DNA from: Arctopsyche grandis
Taxonomy: Eukaryota; Arthropoda; Insecta; Trichoptera; Hydropsychidae
Assembly (NCBI RefSeq): GCF_051622035.1
Contig: NC_135361.1
Coordinates: 8,065,001-8,129,000 of the forward strand
Direction: 5' to 3'
Length of the DNA: 64,000 bases
The translations under genes were made by a program, and so were the position numbers. Under the pieces are notes generated by a model. The model was not told the origin of the DNA. It did no database searches and saw only the letters and a program-made list of their open reading frames with translations. Shown here in pieces: positions 11,472-24,463 of the stretch (positions are counted from its first letter, which is position 1; every line of letters begins with the position of its first letter).

Positions 11472-13209
11472 TTTGAAAATATGTATGTATGATTGTCATA
11501 CATAGTAACAAGAGTTGGAATGAGAAATATCGATGTGATGATTTATTATGATGCTTCTTATCACAGGCCCAGTCTAAACTGATCTTGTAAGACCTTTGGC
11601 GTATGAAAAGGAAAAATTCTTAGGTGAGTTGCATAATAAAGCGGTTTTGATCTGTCATTTTATGTACATATGTACATGCTACCACACGTTTCTATCGCAA
11701 AATTGAGTGTTGTCGGCTAGTCACACCACACTTAACCAGTTACAGACAGATATTGGTGGGATACAATTGGTGTGATAAGTAAGGGATACAGTTTGATATA
11801 TATATATGTATATATATATTTAAGATTCGCTTTTCCGGAGTACAGATCCACTTGAGAATGCTTTGTACGACCGTATCATCATAATCCAATCTAATTGTTA
11901 AACAGGGTATAATTTGAAGATAATAACGGTGAACCGACCGTCAATCGCAAAGGCCAGTCAGTACTGGAATGCTGTGCACATACTAACCCAGTTCGTCACT
12001 AGGATATGAGCATCCAACCCTGACCATTGACATATGCTAGTAATTCCGATATTTAGATATTGTGTAAGAATCACTTAACTTAGCTCATAATATAAACGAT
12101 TGCGGTATTATCGCAATTGTGCAACAATGCGTTTCGTGCACTTTGTGGTTTTTCACGGTCTCGTACGTTTGTTCGCTCTTGAAATCCAACTTGTGTTTAC
12201 TTATTGGATTAGAACTCGGCTTTGTACTTGTCGGTATTTTATTTTGTCCATCGTAACCGCCGTTCGACGTGTTTGTACTTGGTTTTTGTGCAAGATATCG
12301 CTTATCGCCGGTTCAGCTTTTTCATCGTAGGTCGTTCGTGTTGCGAATTGCAACGCAGATAAATCGATATCTGCTTTGAATTTTGATGTTCGAAAGAAAA
12401 ATTTTGCAATGGCAACTGATCTGAAGAGGTCTCAACCTTTGGTCGGCATCGCGCCATCGTTTTTTATCTCAGTCAGGGTACATGTGGAGAAGGAAGGTTA
12501 AGCTGTCACATCTTCCGCAATTGTGACGCAAGATCTGAGCACACGTGTTCTGTATTTGTCGCGAGCATTCTTCTCGGAATGCGTGTCGTGGAATTGAACG
12601 AGATTGTAGTTGATTTCTGGTTTCATTGTTTGAGGAATGATCTGTGTATGAATTTTTGATTATGTTGATGGTATCGCGAACGATTTTCGTTCATCTTTGT
12701 TATCTTCGAGTCCTTCAAAATAAAGTTTTGTAACTGTATAATTTTCTATTTTCTTTTACCTCTGATTATTTTCGTCGCTTTATCTACATACATACATGCT
12801 AGGATGCCTGACCTATGCTATGGTACCCAGGCCAAACATCTTTGTATTGACAGGTTTGACAGTGATAGATAACGGTGATTCTCATATTTGAAGAAATATA
12901 GCAAAAACTTGTCGAAAACAAAAACTTTGTAGTGTGAAAAAATACGCTTTTTCACCAATCGAGGCCAAGATCGTGCCCGTGCCGTACGATTCAGTGTATC
13001 TGCGCTTTGACTCGGGTCTGATGTCAACGTCCAAAATCGGTTGGATGACCTGTTGCCGCGTTTTTTTTATTTTATACAGGTATACAAACATTTTTTTTTT
13101 ACTATTGTCAATATTGTACATACGTATTATCCAAAGCCATTGATTATCAACTATTTCAATTATCATAAAGACAGCTATGGGCAAATTTTGGCAGCATTTT
13201 TGAATATCA
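11472..13209. other. Non-coding stretch
   Basis: No gene beyond the decayed MITE at 12800. A CpG-richer part at 12100-12600 has a 76-codon frame without recognisable motif. Confidence 0.4.
12800..13020. mobile_element. Decayed copy of the AGGGCG MITE family
   Basis: The core GACAGTGATAGATAACGGTG with TTTGAAGAAATATAG and the outer GTGCCCGTGCCGTACG block are recognisable, but the terminal repeats are worn beyond clear definition. No coding content. Confidence 0.45.
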
Positions 13210-13437
13210 ACAAATTATGAGATGTTGTAAACTCAAATTTTGCGAAAATTAGGACAGGATTGCCAATTAATTGGTACCGTTTTCAATGAAATCTGATACA
13301 TTGGAATATCCTGAAAGGAAACGATCGGCTTTGAAGTCATTTATCCAAGGTCTTGTCAGCAACAAAGCCAGGGATAGAACCCGTGACCACACAAACGAAA
13401 GCATTAAACGCTAACCACTGACTTATGTTGCTAGTTA
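13210..13437 (-). mobile_element. tRNA-headed SINE, decayed
   Basis: The central domain reads CTGAAAGGAAACGATCGGC with indels; the head at the right (GTTAGCGTTTAATGCTT and GGTCACGGGTTCTATCCC in its own sense) is clear. Confidence 0.6.
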
Positions 13438-13585
13438 CGGGTAACGTCCAAGTTACTCATCCGAGCTACTCGTTTTGGGTTATACGTACATATAGTATCA
13501 ACCCGTTATTAGAAAAGTTTGTCGAATAGAAACCATTGAATGTAACGGTTTGAGCTTTAAATTGGAAAAGTCTTTAATTTATTTA

Positions 13586-13700
13586 CTGGGGTCGCGTAAC
13601 TGCGGCTCGCGAGCCGTCTGCGGCCCTTGCGATGCGCCAAGCTACTGCTTCTATGAATTGATGTGCTTTTTTTAATAAACCTTATAATTATTATTAAGAA
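13586..13700 (+). mobile_element. hAT left-end fragment
   Basis: CTGGGGTCGCGTAACTGCGG followed by CTCGCGAGCCG resembles the common hAT terminus of the form CAGNGGTCGGCAA-CTGCGGCTCGCGAGCC. No matching right end was found. Confidence 0.4.
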
Positions 13701-16520
13701 TGATAAAACTTCAATAGTTATATAAGTCTTTGGGTGCGCCTTGTATTATATCAAGTCTGATAGACAGATAGTTTTTTACTAGAGTTGAATTATTTAATGT
13801 TTTTACGTTACTATGAGGTGTCATTGTGATTGTAAACAAATTAGTCAGTGTTGATAAAATCGACTTTATGCGCATGTATGTATGTATGTATGTATGTAGC
13901 TACGATCCGATTAGCATCGATTATAAACACCTTATGTAAGATCAAAGAATATGTTGTTGGTTTTTATCACACATACATACTTGTATGGCTATAAAAGTGC
14001 CGAAATCTGGCGCGATTTACGCCATGCATACGACGCTTACTTTCGCACTTAAAATCAGCAGGGGACATTCGACCCACACAAACCTCTGTTTTTATTAAAC
14101 TTTATTTTTATATTAAGAACGCACACTGTTTTGCTTTGGATCCCCATGCACAAATCGAAAATGCTAAATATGTCACACGACCGAAAAAAAAGCACGTGCT
14201 ATTTTCAGACCCTGTGAACTGGTTAGCGCCGGTTCGTATCGATGAATCGCTGGGAAATATTTTATAATAAAATCAAAAACGATTCGTCGCGGCCATGTGG
14301 AGATGTGCGCAGCTCGCGCAGCCGGCCTTTATTGATTGGCTCCTAGTTGAAGCTTTCGAACCTTCATTTTTCAGCAAGTGAAGCTTTTACTGCGAAAGCT
14401 CTGCCATTATAGGATTCTCAGAAGCCGGCCGTGTCGCCAGTTCCAAGTAGAGATTTTAATCTTGCCTGAAAAAGGGAAATTGAGCTGTAAAAGCGAATCT
14501 GCCTGCACTTAAACTATGTTCAGACTCGTAAGACTAAGATTAGACGCGTTTGATTTATGCTTGACTTCTTTCTATATATTTCCTGCTTTTTCAAAGTGGG
14601 CCAAGGTCGGGTTCTGCGATCGATCGATACGTATGAATTTTTTAGTGATCATGAAAAGTTTAAATTACTTGCTCTTTGGAGTAAATGCTTCCTGCTTCTT
14701 TGGACCTTAGCCTCATATCGCTTGCAATCAGTTAGCGCTGTTGGGATATTAAATGCTCCTTCTGCTTACTAAATCCGTCACTTACAGACTTGACGATCCC
14801 AAGTTGTATGAAAAGCTTATTCCTAATCCTGGAGAATATATGTAGTACTCCCAAGATGCAGGCTAGTTGGCGATCAGGTCCTACCTGAACGGGTCCGACC
14901 TAATTTCAAATATATTATTGGATCGGAAACAGAGAAAGAAGAAGAAAAAAATGTGGAAGGAAGATTCAAAAACTATCTACCTTTAAAACCATTTTATATC
15001 CGAAGGCTAAAAACACTTGTTCTGATCTGCGCTGAAACTTACATAGAATCTTTTCTACGGTAAACTTACGTCGAACCAAGAATAAAGTTAAGCGTTTATT
15101 TGAAATTCGAGGACCTTGAGATTGTCATGAGATTCATCTTATAACGTATAAAATAAACTGCGTCTTTGTTTTAAAAGGGTCAATGTCAAATTTTGGGTGA
15201 ATTAAGTTATATGTCAAGTGTGTAATGATACCAATACATTTCTATTTTCAAGTCAAATAGTCAATGTCACAGTATGGTGGATAGGACTAGACTTTGTTAG
15301 ACTTCGTTTGAACTGTGACTTTTGGGTCTCCTGATTGTAAATGTTGAAGAATGCTGTTAAACTCGTGCTGTTTTCCAGACGTTGTTTAAACCCATGGCAT
15401 TTGAAAATCATTAGAAATATTCTTTCAAAACATAATAAAATTTATTCGAGTCTTGTTTATTGCGTTTTGAGTTTTGAACAATCGACCGGAGTTTGTTTAC
15501 CTTTAGCTGGCTTTGTGACGCTCTAGCTCATGACCTCATCCCTGTTTTTTTGCGTTTTTGTTTTTGTCTTTTGGCGAGGGTTGTAAGGGGTCGTTAGAGC
15601 GTTCAAGGGAAAGCAGATCATTAGTATTCTAGAAAGCAGCTTCACAAAAAACCTTTTATATCCATTGAAGACGTGTAAGCGGACGTGTGGATAATACTTG
15701 AGGCCTACCTTTATGTCATTGTATGTATGATATGTGTGACATAACACGCATACTTTGGTTTTATAGGTCTTAAAAGTTTTATTGCGAGATTACATAGTTG
15801 GATCATAGGAACGTCCTATTTGTCCTTTGTCCATTTTTTTGCTCATTGTTCCGCTAGCAAGGTTGCTAGTTTTATGATTAGTCACGCCGTGTTCAACATT
15901 AAGTTTTTTAATCGATCGTTTTATTCGCATCGTTAGTCATGGTGTCGGTTGCTTTTTAATGGTCGTTTTATAATTTTTTTGCCTTTTCTGTTTTTACATA
16001 ATTTAAACGGCTGACTAAACGATAGGTTTTTTTATGTTTCGGTTTTGTTCTGTGAAACTTATTATCCTGAATTATTTTAAGTGAGATTGTGTAGTGCCAA
16101 AAGTTTCAGCCAGTAATTGAGTCGGCGGTTGAAAATTTGCAATGATGTCAGGATTTTCACGCCAGGCGGTCAATGTTGCCAATTTTTTCTGCGCGTCAAA
16201 AAAAGTGTCGATGATTTTTTGATAACAATCTGTTTTCATGTTTTCATCGCATTTTAATTATAATAATGATTTAGCGTGTGTGTTTTTACACAAGATATAA
16301 CTTTTTTTATGCTACAACGACGGTCTAATTTTTATAATGAGATCTACTTTTAGAAAATTCCGTAAAATTAGGTGCTTAAAACTGACGAGAACAACAACTT
16401 CAAAGTTGGGTAGTCATTAACAGATCTTATACTGGTATTTTTATCTGTCATTTTCACCTTTTCTTCATATAATGCCAAACTATTAGATTGTCGATTGAAA
16501 TTATGCTTTAAGTTATTATT
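13700..16520. other. Non-coding stretch
   Basis: Contains an (ATGT)n microsatellite at 13872-13899. GCAGCTCGCGCAGCCGGCC near 14310 suggests an old transposon end. No gene seen. Confidence 0.4.
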
Positions 16521-17018
16521 TTAACACTTGCCGCACTGTGATGGATAGCGAGTGACCAGGGCTTATATTTTATTTTATTTCTCAAAATATACTGAATGCA
16601 GGGTCTTCATATTTTATGTATTCATCATCAAAACCTCTATGATTCGAATTATGTCAGTACGATATAAAGACATTGATCAGTATCAATATAAATAATTATT
16701 TTTTGCGGGAAACCCTTTGTGCCTAACAAATGCGAAAGAAAGGGGGCATTCAGTACGCCGCGTTCAACGGTCAATGTGAAAATGATATCCGCCTTGGAAT
16801 GACGGCTCTGCTTCAGCTGCTATTTTTTTTAATTTCTTGCATTTATTTTATAATATTCGATTTATTAATACACGATAAAATTATTTTTATAGCCAATTAC
16901 AGTAATTAGCCTAGAAGATTTTGCATTATTTCAACTTAAAACATACATTTTTAATTGGACTCTTGGCGTCCACCACAGTGGCTATCGGATTTTTTTAGCA
17001 CACTAAGGCAAGTGTTAA
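16521..17018. mobile_element. TTAA-flanked piggyBac-like MITE (CACTTGCC family)
   Basis: TTAACACTTGCC at 16521 is matched by GGCAAGTGTTAA ending 17018. Inner parts also pair imperfectly (GTGATGGATAGC against GTGGCTATCGG). The exact TTAA at both borders fits piggyBac-type target choice. No coding. Confidence 0.7.
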
Positions 17019-20000
17019 ACACGCAGTACCTTGGGTTCTACAATGGAATGATATGCTTCATATCGGATTCCCGATTGGTGGTAAAACGCATGCACACTTA
17101 TTGATCGAATGATAGGGACTTTTCCAGCGTCTCAAGCAAAGGGAAACCCCCTTACATAATATAATATTGTTTTACATTACATCCATTTGTACAAGGTTTT
17201 ATTTCATTATAGACATTCTGTCATATAACTTTCAGGTCAGTACTACTTTGTCATAGCTCATAATATTGACATATACTTATAAAATGTTGTATGTAGTGTA
17301 CAATAATAGGTACGCTGGAATGTTTATAAAGTACTGGATTTGATTTTGTTCATAGTGTGATGTTGGGTCACACATTTAAAAAAAACTTGAAATATGGGTT
17401 TAATCAATTATTATTCAAGACGATTCGATTCAATTCGTCCAAAATATACAGTTCATAAATAATAATAGAATATAGATTTGACTTTCATGGCTTTGTTGCA
17501 ACGTTGGGAAACGCCCAGGTATTTCCAGATCATTCTATCGCATATACAAAAGTACGCATATAAATGTGCGTTCTTCTGCTGTATTTTTTTCAGGGATTTT
17601 CAATATGCAATTTATATTTGTGATATTTGCGAGTATTATTTGCTCTTCAATCTATTCGAATTTACACGTATTCAATAAAATACAGTCGTTTGAGATGAAA
17701 CAACCTTGGCTGAAACTTAACGCCGAGTGCACACGAACACTCAGGCCAAATCAATATTCACCGGAGCGGCCAACACGCTCTCTAGAGTCGTTGTAGTTAC
17801 ATCATCCATGCCCTTGCCAACCTTAGTCGTAATGACCCCTGATATTACACACCGAAAAGGGATAATTTACTCGGAAAAAAAACTTTTCAAAACCCATCCT
17901 CTATAATTTAAAAAAAAGCTATCCGACAATTGTAATTGGACTATTACCATTTCAACACGTGTATATGTTACATTTCCATAGAATAATGCGACTTTTTAAG
18001 CCTCACTATTGACTCACGTGCTCGGAAGTTTACGGTTCACGGCCTAATTTTGTCCTGCCATTTGAAACAACCTTGAGTCTTTCCGCTTCACCCTCGCATT
18101 CCGTATCCTTGAGAAGGAATAAAGGAGCTTTTACAACCCTCACGTTGTACATACCCTCGGAAGGAGGGGGTGGTGGTTGTTCCCGGTCCGCAGAAGGTCA
18201 TTCAGCTAAAAGGTGAATGAAACCCAAGCCCAAATGTCAACTAACGACTTCCTACACTGACTATTCGATTTCCCGAGAACTCATTAAATATTCAATAATC
18301 GTTTTTTGGTCGATTCGACAATGACCAGTGCTGCTATGTAAGGTTTGGGACATGGGCGATGGTGACATTTATGCGCACGTGCAATCGAACATTGCGAAAA
18401 TAGGTACCCACTCCTCTATTTCCATCTGCTTTCAACCTATCCATGTCCATTGGTATCTGTAACTATGCATATCTATCAATAGATACGGTCTGTGTAAATA
18501 TTCCGAGAGCAAAATCCGTGGGCGTGCTGAAAATTGCAGCACGTTTTGAACGTTACACGTGTACGTACGCAATTGTGTGCGAAAATACACGATGCTGAAG
18601 TCCTATTACGTGGTTTATGATCGCCACTGTTTGAGGGTTTCGTGTTCGACTGTTTATTTTGAGCTTTTGTTATACTGCCAAATATAGTTCATGTTGAATT
18701 TCTCCACTTTGGTGTTATTGGTTATTGTTTGAAGTTGACATAAATTGATTTCAGTAGTGTCTGGAAGTCGTTGGAAACATTCGCTCGTTTCCTTTACTTG
18801 TTTTTCATATATTACTATCCCAAATTCTTCTCTCTAGTATTATTTTTTTGTTTTTCCCTCTCTAGTGAAAATATTGGGTTGACCCAAGAAAACCATTTGA
18901 TATTTACGAGCATCCCATTTTCTCTCTGTGGGTTTATGTCTGTTATTTGTTTTCTTACTCTCTTCTATAATATTTTTGTAAATTAATTTGAATTATTTTA
19001 CAATTTTCTTATTTTCTCACGTGTTATTGAATTGTGTTTTCAATGGTTCCAAAATCACTTCTGCTTGCATTATTCTCTTTTCTTATAATTCAACACAATT
19101 ACAAGCAATCCTCAATCTCAATATTTCCTTACAAACTGTTCCTATGCCTCTGCTCTCTCCTTTTCTCATGCGGCAAGAAACTTTCTACTTTCTCTCCTTC
19201 TATTATATCTAGAAACCATACCTTGACCCCTATCTTTTGTTGTTGTCTTTCCCGTTGAAATCGTTCCCTATTCATCCTTCATAATTGAAATTCAAAACCG
19301 ATTACCGCCCAGTGATTATTGTATTTATATTTATTATATTTACAATGCCTCTTCTAATTTATATATAATGTAAGCATTCTAAACACAATTACAACTAATA
19401 AAATGGCGCTCGGATCTGAGAAAAAAGGTCTACCAGACAATCTATTTATGTATAGTTCTACAACAATCAATAAAGTTCTGCATGCATCAGGTATTGATGA
19501 ATCCCCCTCGTCGCAAACAAGTCCTACACGGTCGTTAGTATTTCAATATTCAAGGGTTGTGGAGACGGAGTCGGAGTCGCGGAGTCGTGGCTTTTTGACG
19601 CAATTCCGCACTTACATAAATCACATCTATTATTTTACTTGCTTATGAATATTTAATTACTAACTAAGATTAAATCAATATTTAATTCGAAAACAAGTTA
19701 ATAATCCACAACAGTTCACTAAATATACATACCAGTGACTTTTAAAACAGGGTACTAAATAGGTATGGACAAAAATATAAATATAAAAAAATATACATAT
19801 ATATATATATTTTTTTTTTTTAATTATAATTCGGTTTCTGAACTCGCTAATGAGAGTGAACAATATCAACACCGTCAACGATTTGAATATATTTTTAAAT
19901 TTTAGGTATTTTTTTTTATTATAGATAGAGCAGCCTAGTCCTTCTAGTCTACCCTATATTGGTACTCTATAAAAAGTTTGCTTTTAAATTTTTAATTTAT

Positions 20001-20038
20001 AAAAATCCGAGTCGGACTTCACAAACTTATTATTTTGT
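17019..20038. other. Non-coding stretch
   Basis: T-rich frames of 60-80 codons at 18771-19258 translate to hydrophobic low-complexity peptides and are not called. No other element identified except the GGAGTC fragment. Confidence 0.4.
19556..19600 (+). repeat. GGAGTCGGAGTCG repeat fragment
   Basis: GGTTGTGGAGACGGAGTCGG and AGTCGCGGAGTCG resemble a GGAGTC-repeat terminus. A second copy (CTATGGAGTCGGAGTTGG) lies at 43990. Source element unknown. Confidence 0.35.
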
Positions 20039-20790
20039 TTAACCCTTTAAGTGCTGACGTCTTTTCTGTTGAAAGCCCGCCACGCTGAAAATTTTGCCAA
20101 CGTTTCCAACTAGAATTATTTAGAAATCCAATATAAAGTAGGTATAAAAAATTGTAGATAATCCAAACAAACCATAGATCACCACCGCCGAGGATTTCGA
20201 GTTTTGTAAAGGTGTGTTTAGACTCTCCAATATATCTTCATCTATCTCTCCAATATAACAACATAAAATAAACAAACGAAGTATATTAATGAATGTGTTT
20301 TTCCAAAACTAGTTTCATCTTCTTCATTGTTGTAAAAATGTAATGCTCACAATCTAAAATAATCAGCAGTTAGGGATTTCAATCGAGAAATTCTGCTATG
20401 GCTATAAATTCAGAAATTCCGGTATCAACCAGTCCTTATAAACATTACACGACCCATGTTCAATGCATTTTTTTTCAATGCTACCTGGAAAGGCTTAGCG
20501 AGTAGTATTCTTGTTGGTAAAAGTCGGAATTCTCGACAGGGTATAATATACCTGATGAAATACTCAGTATACATATATCGGGTAAAAATCGAGGTAATTT
20601 AGGGCACGGCAATACTAGAGTACTCGCAAAGAGCAACCAATGACAGGAAGGAGCGGATTGACCGAGCCTAGAGGGTCCACCCTGTCGAGAATTCCGACTT
20701 TTACCTTCTTGTTTATTTTTACACACTCAAAAAAAAAACACCCATCGGCGTATTTCAAGCTGATGGACTTGGTCAGTATTCAAAGGGTAG
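20039..20790. mobile_element. piggyBac-like MITE (CCCTTT family), copy 1, carrying a nested MITE
   Basis: The left end is TTAACCCTTTAAGTGCTGAC; the right end is GGTCAGTATTCAAAGGGT, its inverted match. A TTAA at the left border suggests piggyBac-type insertion; the right TTAA is worn to TAGC. Subterminal palindromic GCCGATCGGC-type words are family features, seen clearly in other copies (26022-26725, 28679-28807, 44048-44190, and both arms of 44243-46957). A separate 190-bp element is inserted at 20516-20705. Confidence 0.7.
20516..20705. mobile_element. hAT-type MITE with perfect 27-bp inverted ends, nested
   Basis: The left end begins GGTAAAAGTCGGAATTCTCG and the right end is its perfect reverse complement over 27 bp. 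TTCTTGTT occurs directly on both sides (20508-20515 and 20706-20713) as an 8-bp target duplication. Sister copies of the host element have an uninterrupted ATTCTTGTTTAC at this place, which confirms an insertion. The perfect ends suggest recent movement. Confidence 0.85.
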
Positions 20791-20879
20791 CCGCATAGCA
20801 AATATTGCTTTGTACTTCGGTGGAAACCACACGAATTAACGTTAAGTATAATATGCTTATTCCCAACTACCCTCTGACA

Positions 20880-21400
20880 TTTACTAAATTCTGCGAAGGG
20901 CGTGCGTGGAGGTTCGAAGGCTTCGGCCTTCTGGGGGGCTCGCCAAGCGTATCGAGCGTCCAGGGGCGTGCGCCCCCCATCTCCCACTCATCCGCCCTCC
21001 AACCTACTACCCACCCAACCCCGCCGGGGGCTCTTCTCAATGAAAAACCCGGGGGTTGCGTAGGTCGCGACCTTCACCCGAGGGAGACATAGCTATCGAG
21101 CGGGACAGGGACAGGGTCTGTTCCCGGAGAGAGCGAGAGAACAGTTCGATGGTGGCTCGAGCCTCCAGTGCGCTGGCGTCCACCCTCCCGTTCACTACTA
21201 TACCATATGATCACGAATGATTATGGATTGATTTCGGTTCCAAACGAGTGTGGGTGGGGGGGAGTGTGTGTGTGTGTTATCATACGGCGCGTCATCTGAT
21301 GATGGCTCGGTGACGAAGCTCAGTCGCTCTTTGTGCAAGCATCGCGACGTACCTGTCGCGCGATTCAATCCCAGTACGTATCGGAGCATTTCGTAATTCT
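20880..21400. promoter_or_regulatory. GC/CpG-rich tract, possible promoter or leader exon
   Basis: High GC from GAAGGGCGTGCGTGG (20896) through CCGCCGGGGGCTC (21020) and CGAGCGGGACAGGGAC (21098), then a (GT)n run at 21265. It has the look of an insect promoter region but encodes no recognised protein. Confidence 0.3.
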
Positions 21401-22467
21401 AGACGTTCGCCTTGAAGCGTTTGCTGTCCTCAGTCATCATTAATTGACGGTAAATGTCGTACGATTCTAATCGATCCGGCATGCTATGGAACGATTCCAA
21501 TGATTTGTCAGTGTTTGATGCATTGCGCTTGGTGCTTCTACCTCCTGATCTAATCTTCGCCGGTGTATGATTAGTACTTCATTTGTGTGATTGGTGCGAA
21601 AAGTTAGATTGGTCTGAGCGAGTACTAGGAACTAGCCAAGTGTGTTTTCTAGTGAGTGCTACATTGTTTAAGTTATGGAATGTGTATATTGAAGTGTCTT
21701 ATTGGGCGTTGAAAAGGTCCAATGTTAGTTTAGTTTGAAATTCAATTAGCCTTACGCATAAAACCGCTATAATCGGTTTGAATAGTAGTGCTATAAAATT
21801 TTAATTTATTTTGTACCGGTTTTTTTTATTGGTTATATTCAATTACGTAGTGGCTAAATGTAATTGATGTTTGCACCAAATACTACAATAGTTATTATTT
21901 AAGCCCATGTATTTTGTACATGCTAAGTGAAGCCTGTATGGTTAGTTATTATTGGAGTTGGTTATCGGGTGTGAAATTTCACAGCGATAAAACCTATAAA
22001 GTTAATCAATCAAACATGTAAATATTGACTTTTGTTTTAGAAATATTTTTCTAGGAAATTTTCCATTTTCCGACATGAGTTTGTTTGAAACGCCATTTTC
22101 ATTTATTACGTGTGAAAAATATATTCATGTGTATGGGGGGCATTGTATTTGAATTTAAAATTGAACGGTTTTTCGCTTGCCTTGGTACATACGTAGAAAA
22201 TTTCCATTTATTGTTGCGCACTTTTGAAATTGCATTAGTAATCGATTTCAATGGAAAATATCGCTTATGTGAATATGTTACGATCGATTTTATTTTGAAG
22301 TGCACATTTGACTAAAGATTTGAATTTTCTATTCTATGTTCTATGGTTGGGTGAACTTTTTTATTTAAGTTTTCTTTTGAAAGAGTGTCCTGAAAACATT
22401 GAGACTGAAATTAGGGCTAAAAAAAGAAGAATGTCCTTTGACAGATGTTGAAATGTTTTCGTCTTGA

Positions 22468-22665
22468 AACATAGCTCAGAGGTTAGCGTATTATGCTTTC
22501 AACTGAGGGGTCATGATTTCAATCCCTGGTCTGGTGTTGCTGGCCAGACCTTGGATTTATGTATGTGACTCTAGGCGATCGTTTCCCATCAAAGTTTGCC
22601 AATTTATCGAATTCTATTGTTGAAACGGTTCCAAACAAATTAGCAACCTATCATCATGTATTACC
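22468..22665 (+). mobile_element. tRNA-headed SINE, 5' part
   Basis: Head ATAGCTCAGAGGTTAGCG and B box GATTTCAATCCC are followed by GATCGTTTCCCATCAAAGTT, TGCCAATTTATCG and TTGAAACGGTTCC. The 3' tail is not recognisable. Confidence 0.6.
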
Positions 22666-23943
22666 TACTATTTATAATGTTATAAATTCATACAAAGCAC
22701 ATATGTACAATTTTTTTTCCATTGGTATCGCCTTGGAGCAAAAACCCGTAATGACAAATGATAAATATATTTTAAATAATTGTACCTCACCATTTTCCAT
22801 TCTAACTCTTTTCTACGAGGTAGCCTTTACAAAAACACATGACAAATATTCAATATTGAATGCTAGTCATTTGAAAGGGTTAATATGTCAGAAGCCAAGT
22901 GAACTTGTTGGTATTAGATCCGAATAGAATAAGAGAAGTGAGGTTATGATTAACTCTCATTATTTCATGTTTTAGTATTATATGTACATTGATAATTTTT
23001 AAGTAGATTATATAATTACTCAACGTGTTATCGCATTTTATGTACATATGTACATACTTTGCGGTTTTGTTAACATTTTTTGATATTTATTCAGTAATAT
23101 ATGTATGTAGTTGCCTCATAAAATGGTATATTTTCCGATATTTTCGCATTTTCTCGCGAGGCCAATCCCGCCAGTTGAACACAATCAGTTGATGACCTGC
23201 CTGATGGAAATCATCATACTTACCATCTCGAGGGCAACAGCTCGATAAAGTTTAGAATTTCGTATGAAAAAAATATTATATTTTATTTCATCGTACATGC
23301 TAACATACTACGTATTTAATACATATCTAGAAGGTCTTCTACCCATGTAGACGGAAGCACATCGTTAAATTGAGTGTTTATTGTATAGTATCGATTAGTT
23401 GGTTTGTGTTTTGCTCGTTGCGAATACGCACCAGTGCAATATAGTTTGGACAACATGAATGTGTACAAAACAAATGGGTATGTCTTCCAATTTCGACGAT
23501 ACGCGTAACACGTCGCAAGGTCTTTTCCGTTTCGCATACGCGATGCGAGTGTGTATCGGCTGTGTTACGTGATTGTGTTGGAAAATTCGCAAAATTTCCT
23601 TTTTGCAAATTCTTTTCTCACGTTCAAATATTTAAATTGCACTGCCTTGTTTGCATTGTATGGTGTGTGTGTGCTAACCGCCGTTGTGTGTACAGTGCGT
23701 CCAAATATTTTCACGCGGTACACTCATCTATTTCGTTTAAAGGAAATGTTTTATTTATGTTTAACAGTGCGCTGTTTAAATTTAGACCGTTAGATGCGCT
23801 TGCGTTCGGGTGTTTTCACACGAGAGCTGAGGCGCTCGCGGATGTGTTTCCGCGGACATGGTCAGGTGGGCAACACGTCCAAATGGACGACAAGTCCTAC
23901 TGAATGCCATTATAGGATTGCCCCTGATTGGTATGATCTATAG

Positions 23944-24156
23944 CAGAGCCACGCAACCTTTTGGTATTCGCGGAACTACGTACATGCATACAAATGTACT
24001 TTATCGGCAGTCGCTAGCTAGTCCCTACATACATCGGTGACAAAACGTTTACTAACATCGGTTTTCTCCCTCACACGCGATCTCGCTCGCACGCGTTAGA
24101 TCAAAATGATGCGTACGCTACTACAAGTTCCGCGGTCACCAGGTTGCGATGCTCTG
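23944..24156. mobile_element. hAT-type MITE with 8-bp target duplication
   Basis: CAGAGCCACGCAACC and GGTTGCGATGCTCTG are inverted ends, flanked on both sides by ATCTATAG (23936-23943 and 24157-24164). A second inner inverted pair (CGCGGAACT against AGTTCCGCGG) extends the termini. CAGAG-type ends and the 8-bp duplication are typical of hAT elements. Confidence 0.8.
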
Positions 24157-24221
24157 ATCTATAGTATTACACTTGAACATAAACTTAAAGATTATAAATT
24201 TTGAAATCATATTCAAGTATG

Positions 24222-24440
24222 TAGTGGTGACTAAGGATGTTTTTCGTCAATTTGATGAAGAATCTTTTCGACAATGAAATCAAATAAATTGGCAAACTCT
24301 GATAGGAGACGATCGACTTGCATCCAAGTCTGACTAGCAGCATTACAGAAATACTCCGAATAAACTATTTTCAATCGAGGTCAATCCAGGGATCGAATTC
24401 AACAACCTCTTGGTGGTTAGGTTAAGTGGCAACGGCTCAA
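24222..24440 (-). mobile_element. tRNA-headed SINE, truncated
   Basis: The central domain GGCAAACTCTGATAGGAGAC is at about 24291; the head at the right end is damaged by deletions. It ends about 24 bp before the solo LTR. Confidence 0.6.
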
Positions 24441-24463
24441 TTTTATACATAGTTTGATTGTAT

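Noticed and set aside
13872..13899. Possible CRISPR-like or satellite array
   Set aside because: It is a simple (ATGT)n microsatellite; no spacer-repeat structure occurs anywhere in the window.
18771..19258. Overlapping 71-74-codon frames
   Set aside because: T-rich low-complexity translation with no homology pattern.
22559..22927. 122-codon plus-strand frame
   Set aside because: It starts inside a SINE and runs into AT-rich DNA; no protein motif.
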